Part shown: one piece after another, positions 23,805 through 31,520 of the stretch
Layout of the letters: every line of letters begins with the position of its first letter
How positions within the stretch are numbered: position 1 is the first letter of the stretch
Assembly (NCBI RefSeq): GCF_900114535.1
Contig: NZ_FOTK01000043.1
Span: 1 to 45,883 of the forward strand
From: Methylobacterium pseudosasicola
GTDB lineage: Bacteria > Pseudomonadota > Alphaproteobacteria > Rhizobiales > Beijerinckiaceae
Length of the DNA stretch: 45,883 nucleotides
Direction: 5' to 3'
Notes under the pieces: model-generated
What the model saw: the letters and a program-made list of their open reading frames with translations, nothing else
The model's database searches: none
Told to the model about the DNA's origin: nothing
Position numbers and translations under genes: made by a program

Positions 23805-24062
23805 TCAGGACCTCGGCCCGGTTCCCTTGGACGCCTTGTATTCGTCGATGGCGGTCCGGTAGCCTGGCGAGAGCTTGCCCATGTTCCTGCGGAAGCACGC
23901 CACCACCTCCGGCCCCTTCGGATCCATGCCGTTGCAAAGGCTTAGTTAGTCCCCAGAGCAGAACGTCCGGAGATGGCCCGTGGCGGCATCGTCGCCCTGG
24001 GCATTGGCGGAGCCGGCCGCCATGACGAAGGAGAGGGCGAGGAAGCGGGTGATGCGGATCAT
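23805..24062 (-). pseudogene. cysteine-rich exported protein interrupted by an in-frame TAA
   Basis: From the ATG at 24062 a signal peptide (MIRITRFLALSFVMAAGSAN) and the start of a cysteine-rich repeat (LRTFCSGD) are read, then TAA at 23946-23948. The same frame goes on to TGA at 23805: LSLCNGMDPKGPEVVACF, then RRNMGKLSPGYRTAIDEYKA. The whole aligns without gaps to the related protein at 32884-33219 (C-T-G-D-...-C-x-G-x-D-P-...-A-C-F-...-L-S), with the stop at the position of an alanine there. Expected length without the stop is 85 residues. Likely a nonsense pseudogene of a periplasmic Cys-rich repeat protein. Confidence 0.7.
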
Positions 24063-24146
24063 GGGGCGGATGCCGTGCTCGATGCTTGCCTTGAGGGTCG
24101 GTGCGTTGGCCGGGAGGAGGCCGCGGGCTCCCTCCCGGCACGGCGG

Positions 24147-25037
24147 TCAGATCGGCTTGCGCGTGGCGGTCCCGGTGGTGCCGGCCGTGCCGGTGCGCTC
24201 GACGTTGCCGCGCTCGTCAGTGACCTCGACCTCGGTGTGGCGCACCTTGTCGGTCACGGTCTCGACGCGCTGGGTCGCGTCCTTGCGGATGGCGACCTCG
24301 CCGACGACGCGGGCCTCCTTCGAGACCACCGCCTGCTCGCGCATCTCGGTGGCCTCGATGACTTTGTCCTCGAACAGGGCCATGTCCCCCGGCGTCACCG
24401 CCCGGTCGACCACGCGGCGGTCGACGTGTACGGTCTCGTCGTGCAGGGTGACGTTCTCGATGACGTCCTTCTCGACCGCGTAGGAGCGCACCCGGACACG
24501 ACCGCTGTCGACCATGCGCTTGCCGACGTTGAGGCGCTCCTCGACCACCGGGATATAGTCGGTGCCCTGCGCGGTCCCCCGGGCCGCGACGGTCTCGGTC
24601 GCGCCCGCTGCCTGGAGGCCGGTGGTCCCGGTCGAGGCCACGGGGGTGGCTGCCATGACCGGTGCACCTGCGGCCTGCCCAGTCCAGCCCTCCTTGCGCC
24701 AGGACGCCTCGCGCTCGTCCATGTCGACCGAGCCGTGCTCTTCCAGGATGTCGTAGGTCCGCTCGGCGTACCCGTCCTCGACGGTCGCGGTCAGCATGGT
24801 GCCGCCCCGGTTCAGTCCCTCGGCGTGGAGGTGGCGGTCCTCCTCCGGCATGAAAAACTCCTTCAGCGAGCCCCACATGCCGCCCTCGTGGGTCGTGGCG
24901 GCGCCGGTCGTCGTGCCGGCCTCGCTGCCGGACAGAATCCGGACGCCGACCTCGGGGATGCCGATGGCCACAAGCTTGGCCTTCGCGGCGGTCGCGTCCG
25001 TGTAGGTGTCGTACATGGCGGTGATGGTCTGGGTCAT
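24147..25037 (-). CDS. DUF2382 (YsnF/AvaK) stress protein with N-terminal GsiB/17M-like domain
   Basis: 296 residues. Residues 1-110 have the 'general stress protein 17M' pattern (ITAMYDTYTDATAAKAKLVA, then a TATVEDGYAERTYDILEEHG segment near 85-105). A variable Ala/Gly/Thr linker follows, then the DUF2382 domain at about 163-275: YIPVVEERLNVGKRMVDSG, RVRVRSYAVEKDVIENVTLH, DETVHVDRRVVDRAV. DUF2382 proteins (cyanobacterial AvaK, Bacillus YsnF) are stress-induced and of unknown biochemistry. The start ATG at 25037 overlaps the stop of the upstream paralogue by 4 bases, so translation is coupled. Confidence 0.9.
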   Translation of the reverse strand: MTQTITAMYDTYTDATAAKAKLVAIGIPEVGVRILSGSEAGTTTGAATTHEGGMWGSLKEFFMPEEDRHLHAEGLNRGGTMLTATVEDGYAERTYDILEEHGSVDMDEREASWRKEGWTGQAAGAPVMAATPVASTGTTGLQAAGATETVAARGTAQGTDYIPVVEERLNVGKRMVDSGRVRVRSYAVEKDVIENVTLHDETVHVDRRVVDRAVTPGDMALFEDKVIEATEMREQAVVSKEARVVGEVAIRKDATQRVETVTDKVRHTEVEVTDERGNVERTGTAGTTGTATRKPI

Positions 25038-25531
25038 GGTTCGATCTCCGATGGGGGTGCAGGGGACAGGGCCGTGACGTGCCCCTCAGGGGACACGCGT
25101 TCGATCACGGCGTGCTGCCTGCGCAGCGTCACCGGCATCTCGACGTCCTCGCCCGCCGTGGTCTGGCGGACGTGCACCTCCTCCCGCAGGACGAGGCGCT
25201 TCTCGACGACGAGGATCTCTTCCAGGACCGGGATGATCGTCACCCCGTTCTCCTCGCGGACCACCGGGGGCACTTCGCCCTCGGCCAGGGTCCGGTTGAT
25301 CGCCACCCGGGTGACCCCAACATGATCGCTACGCAGGGTCTCGCGCAGGACCTCCTCGACCGTCTCGGTGCGCGTGGTGACCCGCACCCGCCCGGTCTCG
25401 ACCGCCCGCTTGTCGATGCGGGCGGTCTCGGCGATCAGCGGGAGGACCGCCTCCTCACCGACGGCGACCTCCGCCGCCTGATTGTCCCGTGCCCCGAAGG
25501 GATGCGGCTCGGCGGGGGCGGAGTCCCCCAC
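25034..25531 (-). CDS. DUF2382 (YsnF/AvaK) protein, single-domain paralogue
   Basis: 165 residues, almost all DUF2382: VLPLIAETARIDKRAVETGR, VRVTTRTETVEEVLRETLRS, VTIIPVLEEILVVEKRLVLR, EEVHVRQTTAGEDVEMPVTL. Two half-repeats of the domain are visible, each with the 'P-v-[lv]-E' and 'K-r-x-v' pattern. It starts with GTG at 25531, 2 bases after the stop of the PhnA-like gene, and overlaps the next DUF2382 gene, so all three appear to be one operon. The start has no clear Shine-Dalgarno site and probably relies on coupling. Confidence 0.88.
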   Translation of the reverse strand: MGDSAPAEPHPFGARDNQAAEVAVGEEAVLPLIAETARIDKRAVETGRVRVTTRTETVEEVLRETLRSDHVGVTRVAINRTLAEGEVPPVVREENGVTIIPVLEEILVVEKRLVLREEVHVRQTTAGEDVEMPVTLRRQHAVIERVSPEGHVTALSPAPPSEIEP

Positions 25532-25533
25532 GA

Positions 25534-26490
25534 TCAGACCCGGCGCTGCGTGGTGACGGCGGGCGCGGTGCGGGTGAGCACCGGGTCGACGGCTGCACCG
25601 CGGCCGGCGAAGAAGGCGGCCAGCGCACCGAGGATCAGCGCCAGGGCGCCGTAGAGCGCCCCCTGCGAGCCGACGCGGGCGGCGGTGTCGGCCGCCTGCT
25701 TGGCCTGCTCCTTGGTCTTGGCGACCGTGTCGTTGAACTGCTGCACGTATTGAGCGACCTGGGTCCGGGCCTGATCGACCGGGATGCCCTGCGCCTTGGA
25801 AAGGGCCTGGGCGGCTTTCTCCTGGGCGTCCTTCTGCTGGGCGGCGTCGCCGGTCACCGCGGCGCGCATGGCGCTGACGGCGGCATTCTTGAGGGCTTCG
25901 GGGTCATTGCCGGTCGTGCCGCGAACCTGGCTCTCGATGTTCGAGAACGGGTTGTCCATGCCCGGCAGCGACGGGCCCGCGGCCTGCGCGGCGGTCTTCA
26001 CCGAGCCGCCGATCAGGTTGCCGGCGCCGCCGAGCGTGCTCGACACCGCGCTCGACGCGCCGCTGACGATACCGCCGACCGCCGAGGACAGCAGGTACAT
26101 GACGACCAAGGTCGAGACCGCCCAGGCGATCAGCCCGTGGTAGGCCGTGGTGGTCTTGGCAGGCTTGCCCGACAGGCGCCCGGCGAGCCAGCCGCCAGCG
26201 GTTGAGGCGAGGATGCCGGAGATCACGAACCAGATCCCGGCGCCCGAGGAGAGGCTGCCAGTGGTCGGGGTGCCGTTGCCGGCCGGATCGACGGTCGAGA
26301 GCCCGATGCCGAGCCCGACCATGTTGAGGATGACCTGGGCGACCAGCGCGATCACCGCGCCGGCGATGACCGCCCCCCAGGAGATGGAGTGCAGCGCCAT
26401 CGTGCGCATGTCCTCGGCCGGGGTGGCCGGGCTGGTGGTCGGCAGGTCGCGGTCGTAGGCCGCGCGGGTGGTGTCCGGTGTCAACGCCAT
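25534..26490 (-). CDS. 'PhnA-like' multi-pass membrane protein
   Basis: 318 residues. Membrane helices are at about 37-62 (ISWGAVIAGAVIALVAQVIL), 85-104 (GIWFVISGILASTAGGWLAG), 120-146 and 281-300 (LYGALALILGALAAFFAGRG). Between the last two lies a long polar helical region (about 165-275, for example VAQYVQQFNDTVAKTKEQAK). The opening 'MALH-S-I-SWGAVIAG' and the domain layout match proteins annotated PhnA-like in Methylobacterium and Bradyrhizobium; the name is historical and there is no link to phosphonate use. First gene of the three-gene operon with the two DUF2382 genes. Confidence 0.82.
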   Translation of the reverse strand: MALTPDTTRAAYDRDLPTTSPATPAEDMRTMALHSISWGAVIAGAVIALVAQVILNMVGLGIGLSTVDPAGNGTPTTGSLSSGAGIWFVISGILASTAGGWLAGRLSGKPAKTTTAYHGLIAWAVSTLVVMYLLSSAVGGIVSGASSAVSSTLGGAGNLIGGSVKTAAQAAGPSLPGMDNPFSNIESQVRGTTGNDPEALKNAAVSAMRAAVTGDAAQQKDAQEKAAQALSKAQGIPVDQARTQVAQYVQQFNDTVAKTKEQAKQAADTAARVGSQGALYGALALILGALAAFFAGRGAAVDPVLTRTAPAVTTQRRV

Positions 26491-26560
26491 CGGGGAAACT
26501 CTTTCGTCGGGAGTGGTCGGGTCGGACTTCGGCCGGGTTCGGCGGAAGGAGTGTGCCGGA

Positions 26561-26821
26561 TCAGAGGACCCGACGGCGGCCCATCAGGGCATGGTAGAGC
26601 CACAGCACCACCACCGCGCCGACGACGGCGACGAGCAGGCTGTAGAGGTTCACCCCGGACACGCCTGGCTGGCCGAACTGATTGAACAGGAAGCCGCCGA
26701 CGACGGCACCGACGACGCCGAGCAGGATGTCTACGACGAGCCCCTGGCCGGTGTTGTTGACGATCTTGCTGCCGATGAAGCCGGCGATCAGGCCGAGCAC
26801 GATCCAGGCGAGGAGGGACAC
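26561..26821 (-). CDS. GlsB/YeaQ/YmgE family membrane protein
   Basis: 86 residues. Three hydrophobic helices with the family signature LLAWIVLGLIAGFIGSKIV, GLVVDILLGVVGAVVGGFLF and LLVAVVGAVVVLWLYHAL. I prefer the GTG at 26821, which has GGAG 9 bases upstream and gives the usual 'M-S-L-L-A-W-I-V' start, over the ATG at 26839 that lacks a binding site. These small inner-membrane proteins ('transglycosylase-associated') are stress-induced; no activity is established. Confidence 0.9.
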   Translation of the reverse strand: MSLLAWIVLGLIAGFIGSKIVNNTGQGLVVDILLGVVGAVVGGFLFNQFGQPGVSGVNLYSLLVAVVGAVVVLWLYHALMGRRRVL

Positions 26822-27078
26822 GGGGCGGGCTCCGGGCATGCGCGGTCGGTCGGTGCCGAGGCCACGCGGGAAGGGATGGGGTGTGGGCTACTCTCGGTCA
26901 CGGCGGTCGCGGTTAAGCGGTTGCCTACCGCCGAACTTGCCTGCGTTCGTCCGCTCGACGGTCGGACCCGATACGCGACAAGCGCCCCCGGGACCGCGAT
27001 GTTCCGCCGATTAACATCGAATGAAGCCGCAAGATCACCGCGTCGGTTCGTGGCGAATATTCACGGTTTCGGTTTTCG

Positions 27079-27258
27079 TCAGTCGGCGCCGGGTTCGAGC
27101 TTCCGATCCTCGCGACGTTTTCCCCTGGGATTCGACGGCGTGATCCCTGGTTCGCGGCCGGGATCCCCGGTGAGCTTCTCCAGGGCGTCCCGTACCGAGG
27201 CCCTGACCTGCTCCAGGGTCGGTCTCGGCTCGTCCGTCGGCTTGGGTTCGTCGGCCAT
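27079..27258 (-). CDS. small charged hypothetical protein
   Basis: 59 residues from the ATG at 27258 with GGAAGG upstream. A Pro/Glu-rich start (MADEPKPTDEPRPT), one amphipathic helix (LEQVRASVRDALEKLTGDPG) and a basic tail (RGKRREDRKLEPGAD). No family recognised. Separated from the GlsB gene by about 250 bases of sequence that shows nothing else. Confidence 0.5.
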   Translation of the reverse strand: MADEPKPTDEPRPTLEQVRASVRDALEKLTGDPGREPGITPSNPRGKRREDRKLEPGAD

Positions 27259-27363
27259 TCGCCTTCCGGTCGACGCCCAGCCTTGCGTCGTGGTTGAAGA
27301 TGGCCCCGGTACCGCAGCGTGCAAATCGTCGGAACGTACCGGTTCGGGTGTTTTATGTACCGG

Positions 27364-28926
27364 TCACGTGGCCGGGAAGCCGTGGTCACGTCCCCAGACC
27401 ACGGCCTGGGTGCGCCTGTTGACGCCGATCTTGCGATAGAGCGCGGCGGCGTGGTTGCGCACGGTGCTTCCCGACAGCACCAGGGCCTGGCCGATGGCCT
27501 TGTCGCTCTGCCCCCGGCAGATCAGGTCGAGCACCTGGCGCTCGCGCGCGGTGAGGTCGGGCATGGCGGCCCTCGCACCATCGCCGGGGTTCCGAAGGAC
27601 CGAGAGCTTCTCGACCAGGCCGCGGCTGAACCAGGAGGCGTCGGTCATCACCGTCTCGATGGCCGAGTACAGCTCGCGCTCGGAACGCTTGCGCTCGGTG
27701 ATGTCCTGCAACACGGCCAGCACGGCATCCTCGCCGTTGATGACCACGCGCTCGGCCGAGACCAGGCAGTCGAGCGCCGTCCCGCCCCCGTCGCGCACGC
27801 AGGTCTCGACGCCGAGGGCGGACCCTTCGTTCGTCAGGGTCGCCTCGAACCGTTCGCGGGCGGCGGCGTCGACCCAGAGGCCGGTCTCGGCGACCGTCCG
27901 CCCGAGGGTGTCTTTCTCGGCACGGCCGAACACCCGGACGAACGCCTCGTTGACGCCTGTCACGACGTGGTCGCTCGCACGGGTCAGCACGGTTGGGACC
28001 GGGGTCAGCCGGAACGCCTTGGCGAAGCGCTCCTCGCTCTGGCGCAGGGCGGTCTCCGCCTTGCGGCGCGGTTCGAGGTCCGCGAACGTGAACAGCATGC
28101 ACGCGAGCTCGCCCATCTCGATGGGTTGGCCCGCGACGATGACCGCGCGGTCGCCGCCGTCCGGCCGGCACAGAAGCGCCTCGCGGTGCGGGATCGGCTC
28201 GCCCGCGGAGAGGTGCTCCAGAGCCCTCTCGCGCCCGTGCGCCCCGGCGAGGAGGTCGACCTCGTACACGCTTCGCCCGAGAAGCTTGTCGCGCGCGTAG
28301 CCCGTGATCTCCAGGAAGCCCGCGTTCACACGGACCAGGCGCAGGTCGGACAAGCGCACGATGACCGCCGGCGCCGGATTGGCGTTGAATGCGCTGTCGA
28401 AGCGCTCCTCGGCCTCGAACTGCGCCGAGATATCCTTGATGATCAGCGCCAGGAAGGTCGGGCGCCCGCCCGCGTCGGTGACGACGAGGCTGCGCAGGGA
28501 ATGCACGAAGTCGATGCCGGGCCGGTCGGCGTGCCTGACCTCGACGACGACGTCGCGGAAGGTCTCGCCCTCCATGACGCGCTCGATGGGATAGCGGTCG
28601 GGCGCCCGGTTGTTGCGGTAGCGCAGGCTGAAGCGCGCGCGGTAGGCGTCGACCGTCGCGCCGAGGTCGGACAGGGCCGCCACGCCGTGCATCGCCAGCG
28701 CCGCGTCGTTGGCCCAGGAGATGCGCTGGTCCGGCTCGACCAGGATCACGCCCTCGCTCAGGCCGGCGACGAGCTGGCGGAGTTCCGAGCGGTTGGCATC
28801 CCTCGCGATGGGTCCGCGTCCGAGGCCATGGCCGCCGGCGCCCCGTGCGCCGGTCAGTTCGACCTCGGGCCCGGGGGGGCGTCGGCTTCCGACCGGGGGA
28901 TTCTTCGGGTTGACCTTCGGGTTCAT
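27364..28926 (-). CDS. triple-PAS LuxR-type transcriptional regulator
   Basis: 520 residues. After a basic, Pro-rich head come three PAS modules: about 48-170 (LVAGLSEGVILVEPDQRISW to LALIIKDISAQFEAEERF), 175-295 (SAFNANPAPAVIVRLSDLRL), and 300-420 (FRLTPVPTVLTRASDHVVTG to VLQDITERKRSERELY). The C-terminal 65 residues are a LuxR helix-turn-helix: LTARERQVLDLICRGQSDKA, then IGQALVLSGSTVRNHAAALY. No receiver or membrane segment. The regulator is probably cytosolic and senses a redox or small-molecule signal through PAS. Its place next to the stress array makes that array a candidate target. Confidence 0.9.
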   Translation of the reverse strand: MNPKVNPKNPPVGSRRPPGPEVELTGARGAGGHGLGRGPIARDANRSELRQLVAGLSEGVILVEPDQRISWANDAALAMHGVAALSDLGATVDAYRARFSLRYRNNRAPDRYPIERVMEGETFRDVVVEVRHADRPGIDFVHSLRSLVVTDAGGRPTFLALIIKDISAQFEAEERFDSAFNANPAPAVIVRLSDLRLVRVNAGFLEITGYARDKLLGRSVYEVDLLAGAHGRERALEHLSAGEPIPHREALLCRPDGGDRAVIVAGQPIEMGELACMLFTFADLEPRRKAETALRQSEERFAKAFRLTPVPTVLTRASDHVVTGVNEAFVRVFGRAEKDTLGRTVAETGLWVDAAARERFEATLTNEGSALGVETCVRDGGGTALDCLVSAERVVINGEDAVLAVLQDITERKRSERELYSAIETVMTDASWFSRGLVEKLSVLRNPGDGARAAMPDLTARERQVLDLICRGQSDKAIGQALVLSGSTVRNHAAALYRKIGVNRRTQAVVWGRDHGFPAT

Positions 28927-29124
28927 GGTCGCCCCCGTAGTCTCGGCTTGGCGTCGCGGTAGGGCGGCAGAGCCGGATCGTGTCGCACAATCCTAGCACA
29001 CCGGGCCGCGGGCGTCCCAGTCCGCGACCGGACGGCGGCGGATGCGAGGGCCGCCGGGACCAATCGGCATCCTCGACGTTGAGGTGCGATGCGCTGCGGT
29101 ACGCGGCGTGACCGGGAATCCCGC

Positions 29125-31122
29125 ATGCCGATGGACGACGCCGTAGCCGTGAAGCCGCCCGCCCAGGTGCCGCCCCCGCTCGTGCCTGGCCTGCGCGGCC
29201 TGCTGACCCTCGCAGTGGGCGTCGTGCTGATCGCGGCGCTGTACTTCGGCCGCGAGGTGTTCATCCCCCTCGTCCTGGCGGTGCTCCTCAGCTTCGTCCT
29301 GGCACCGGTGGTCAACCTGCTGCGGCGGATCAAGCTCGGGCGCGTCCCCTCGGTCATCGTCGCCGTCCTGCTCGCGCTCGGCGTCATCGGCGGCATCGGC
29401 GCGGTCATCGGCACGCAGGTCGCCGGGCTCGCCGGCAACCTGCCGCAGTACCAGGCCACGGTCTCGAAGAAGTTCGCCGGCCTGCAGCAGGGCTGGCTCG
29501 GGGAGGCCAATCGGGTCATCTCGAAGTTCAGCCACGAGGTTCACGACGCCACCCAGAAGGCCGACGCCTCCGGCACCACCGCCGCGACCGGGCCGGCCGG
29601 CGACACACCCAAGGCGCAGCTCGTCCGGGTACAGGAACCCGAAATCTCGCCGCTGGCGCTGGCCGAGAAGGTTCTCGGCCCGGTGTTCGAGCCCCTCACC
29701 ACGGTGGGCATCGTGCTGGTCGTCGTGGTGTTCCTGCTGCTCCAGCGCGAGGACCTGCGTAACCGCATGATCCGCCTGTTCGGGTCGAGCGACCTGCACC
29801 GCACCACCGTGGCCATGGATGACGCGGCAGGCCGGCTCGGGACCTATTTCCTGGCCCAGCTCGGCATGAACGCCGCCTTCGGGGTCATCGTCGGCGTCGG
29901 CCTTTGGTTCATCGGCGTACCCAGCCCGATCCTCTGGGGCGTGTTCTCGGCGCTGATGCGCTTCGTGCCGTACATCGGCGCCTTCATCTCCGGCATCCTC
30001 CCGGTGGCGCTGGCGGCGGCCGTCGATCCAGGCTGGAACATGGTCATCGCCACCGCGGCGCTGTTCCTGATCGCCGAGCCGGTGTTCGGGCAGGTGATCG
30101 AGCCGCTGCTCTACGGCCACTCCACCGGCCTCTCGCCGTTCGCCGTAATCGTCTCGACCCTGTTCTGGGGGTTCCTCTGGGGGCCGATCGGCCTGATCCT
30201 GGCGACCCCGTTCACGGTCTGCCTCGTGGTGCTCGGCCGCCACGTCGACAGCCTGGAGTTCCTCGACATCCTGCTCGGCGACCGGCCGCCTTTGACGCCG
30301 GTGGAGAACTTCTACCAGCGCATGCTGGCCGGCGATCCGGACGAGGCCCGCGACCTCGGCGAGCAGATGCTGAAGGAGCGCTCCCTGTCCTCGTACTACG
30401 ACGAGGTCGCGCTCAAGGGCTTGCAGCTTGCCGCCAACGACTACGCCCGGGGTGTCGTCACGCCGGCGCAGCTTGAGAACATTCGGGCTTCGTCCCGCTC
30501 GCTGGTCGAGGATTTCGAGGACCATCCCGACGTTGAGCCGGCCGGCACCGACGCGACGGTGAACCCGAACGACACCCCGACGCTCGCCGAGCGCGCGCAT
30601 CCGAAGAACGAGGCCGTGCCCGGGCAGGCACCGTCCCGCGATGCACTGCCTGATGCGTGGCGCGGCGAGGCGCCGGTGCTGTGCCTGGCTGGGCGCGGCC
30701 CCCTCGACGAGGCCTCCTCGGCGATGCTGGCGCAACTCCTACGCAAGCACGGGCTCGGTGCGCGCGTGACCGCTTACCAATCCGCCTCGCGCGAGGGCAT
30801 CCGCGACCTCGACCTCTCGGGCGTGGCGATGGTGTGCGTCTCCTACCTCGACATCACCGGCAACCCGTCGCACCTGCGCTACTTGCTGGAGCGTCTCCGT
30901 AGGAAGTCGAGGGACGTCAAGCTGCTGGTCGGACTATGGCCGCAGGGCGAGGCGGTCCTCACCGACACGGAGCTCGGCCGGCAGGTCGGGGCCGACGCCT
31001 ACGTGTCGTCGCTGCGCGGTGCGGTCGAGGCGTGCCTGAGGGAGGCGGGCGCGACGGCCACGGGCGACGAGACCCCGGCCGCGGCGAACGCCGCCCGAAG
31101 CTGGAATCCGCCGATGGCTTGA
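29125..31122 (+). CDS. AI-2E family permease with extra C-terminal soluble domain
   Basis: 665 residues. The N-terminal 370 are the AI-2E/PerM family: two helices at 24-70, a soluble insert, then QLGMNAAFGVIVGVGLWFIG, PSPILWGVFSALMRFVPYIG, IEPLLYGHSTGLSPFAVIVS and FLWGPIGLILATPFTVCLVV, the last holding the family's conserved pore segment. Beyond about 390 come a helical region (EARDLGEQMLKERSLSSYYD) and a separate alpha/beta domain (about 515-640: APVLCLAGRGPLDEASSAML, LDLSGVAMVCVSYLDITGNP, VKLLVGLWPQGEAVLTDTEL) resembling a B12-binding/Rossmann-type fold. The substrate of this branch is unknown; the name does not prove AI-2 transport. Start ATG 29125 chosen, with a second ATG at 29131. Confidence 0.9.
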   Translation: MPMDDAVAVKPPAQVPPPLVPGLRGLLTLAVGVVLIAALYFGREVFIPLVLAVLLSFVLAPVVNLLRRIKLGRVPSVIVAVLLALGVIGGIGAVIGTQVAGLAGNLPQYQATVSKKFAGLQQGWLGEANRVISKFSHEVHDATQKADASGTTAATGPAGDTPKAQLVRVQEPEISPLALAEKVLGPVFEPLTTVGIVLVVVVFLLLQREDLRNRMIRLFGSSDLHRTTVAMDDAAGRLGTYFLAQLGMNAAFGVIVGVGLWFIGVPSPILWGVFSALMRFVPYIGAFISGILPVALAAAVDPGWNMVIATAALFLIAEPVFGQVIEPLLYGHSTGLSPFAVIVSTLFWGFLWGPIGLILATPFTVCLVVLGRHVDSLEFLDILLGDRPPLTPVENFYQRMLAGDPDEARDLGEQMLKERSLSSYYDEVALKGLQLAANDYARGVVTPAQLENIRASSRSLVEDFEDHPDVEPAGTDATVNPNDTPTLAERAHPKNEAVPGQAPSRDALPDAWRGEAPVLCLAGRGPLDEASSAMLAQLLRKHGLGARVTAYQSASREGIRDLDLSGVAMVCVSYLDITGNPSHLRYLLERLRRKSRDVKLLVGLWPQGEAVLTDTELGRQVGADAYVSSLRGAVEACLREAGATATGDETPAAANAARSWNPPMA

Positions 31123-31125
31123 CCG

Positions 31126-31371
31126 TTGTTCGGGCGTCATACAGTCAAGGCTCGGACAGCCGCCGTGCAGACAATCTTCGCTGTCCTCGCGATCTCCCTG
31201 CTGGCCGCCGCACCGGCCATCGCTTCCGAGACGTCGAACGTCGCCCGCGGCGTCTCGAAGCCCGCGACGGTCCAGATGTCCGCCGTCGTGAACGCCGCCC
31301 CGGCAACCGTCGCGGAGGCAGCGTCAACGAAGAGGGTTCGCGTCGTCCTCGCATCACCTTACGGAAACTAA
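31126..31371 (+). CDS. small secreted protein, uncertain start
   Basis: 81 residues if started at TTG 31126, which supplies the positive n-region (RHTVKAR) of a signal peptide whose core is IFAVLAISLLAAAPAIA. A GTG at 31165 is the alternative and leaves no charge before the core. The mature part is about 45 residues, Ala/Val-rich, ending in RVRVVLASPYGN. No Shine-Dalgarno site is evident. It may be coupled to the permease gene whose stop is 3 bases before it. No family recognised. Confidence 0.45.
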   Translation: MFGRHTVKARTAAVQTIFAVLAISLLAAAPAIASETSNVARGVSKPATVQMSAVVNAAPATVAEAASTKRVRVVLASPYGN

Positions 31372-31520
31372 GGTCTGCCGACCGGCGCTGTCACCTGATG
31401 GTCTTTGGAACCGATCCTCGGGTTTGTCGTCCGCACCCCGCCGCAATCATCCGCTAGGTCCTCCCAGCCTTGACGGGGCGTGACCCGGTCACCCGTGCAG
31501 GCCATGGTTCGGAGGTAAGC

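Noticed and set aside
23973..25325. Plus-strand 450-codon frame over the DUF2382 genes
   Set aside because: Antisense shadow; DUF2382 coding on the other strand is certain.
28993..30735. Minus-strand 580-codon frame opposite the AI-2E-type permease
   Set aside because: Antisense shadow; His/Asp/Arg-rich with no protein-like segment.
31407..31431. GGAAC-N16-CGTC upstream of the DUF900 gene, resembling an EcfG (general stress sigma) promoter
   Set aside because: The -10 part should read CGTT; one mismatch in a GC-rich genome and a distance of 90 bases to the start make it no better than chance. Other GGAAC hits near the stress array lacked any -10 match.
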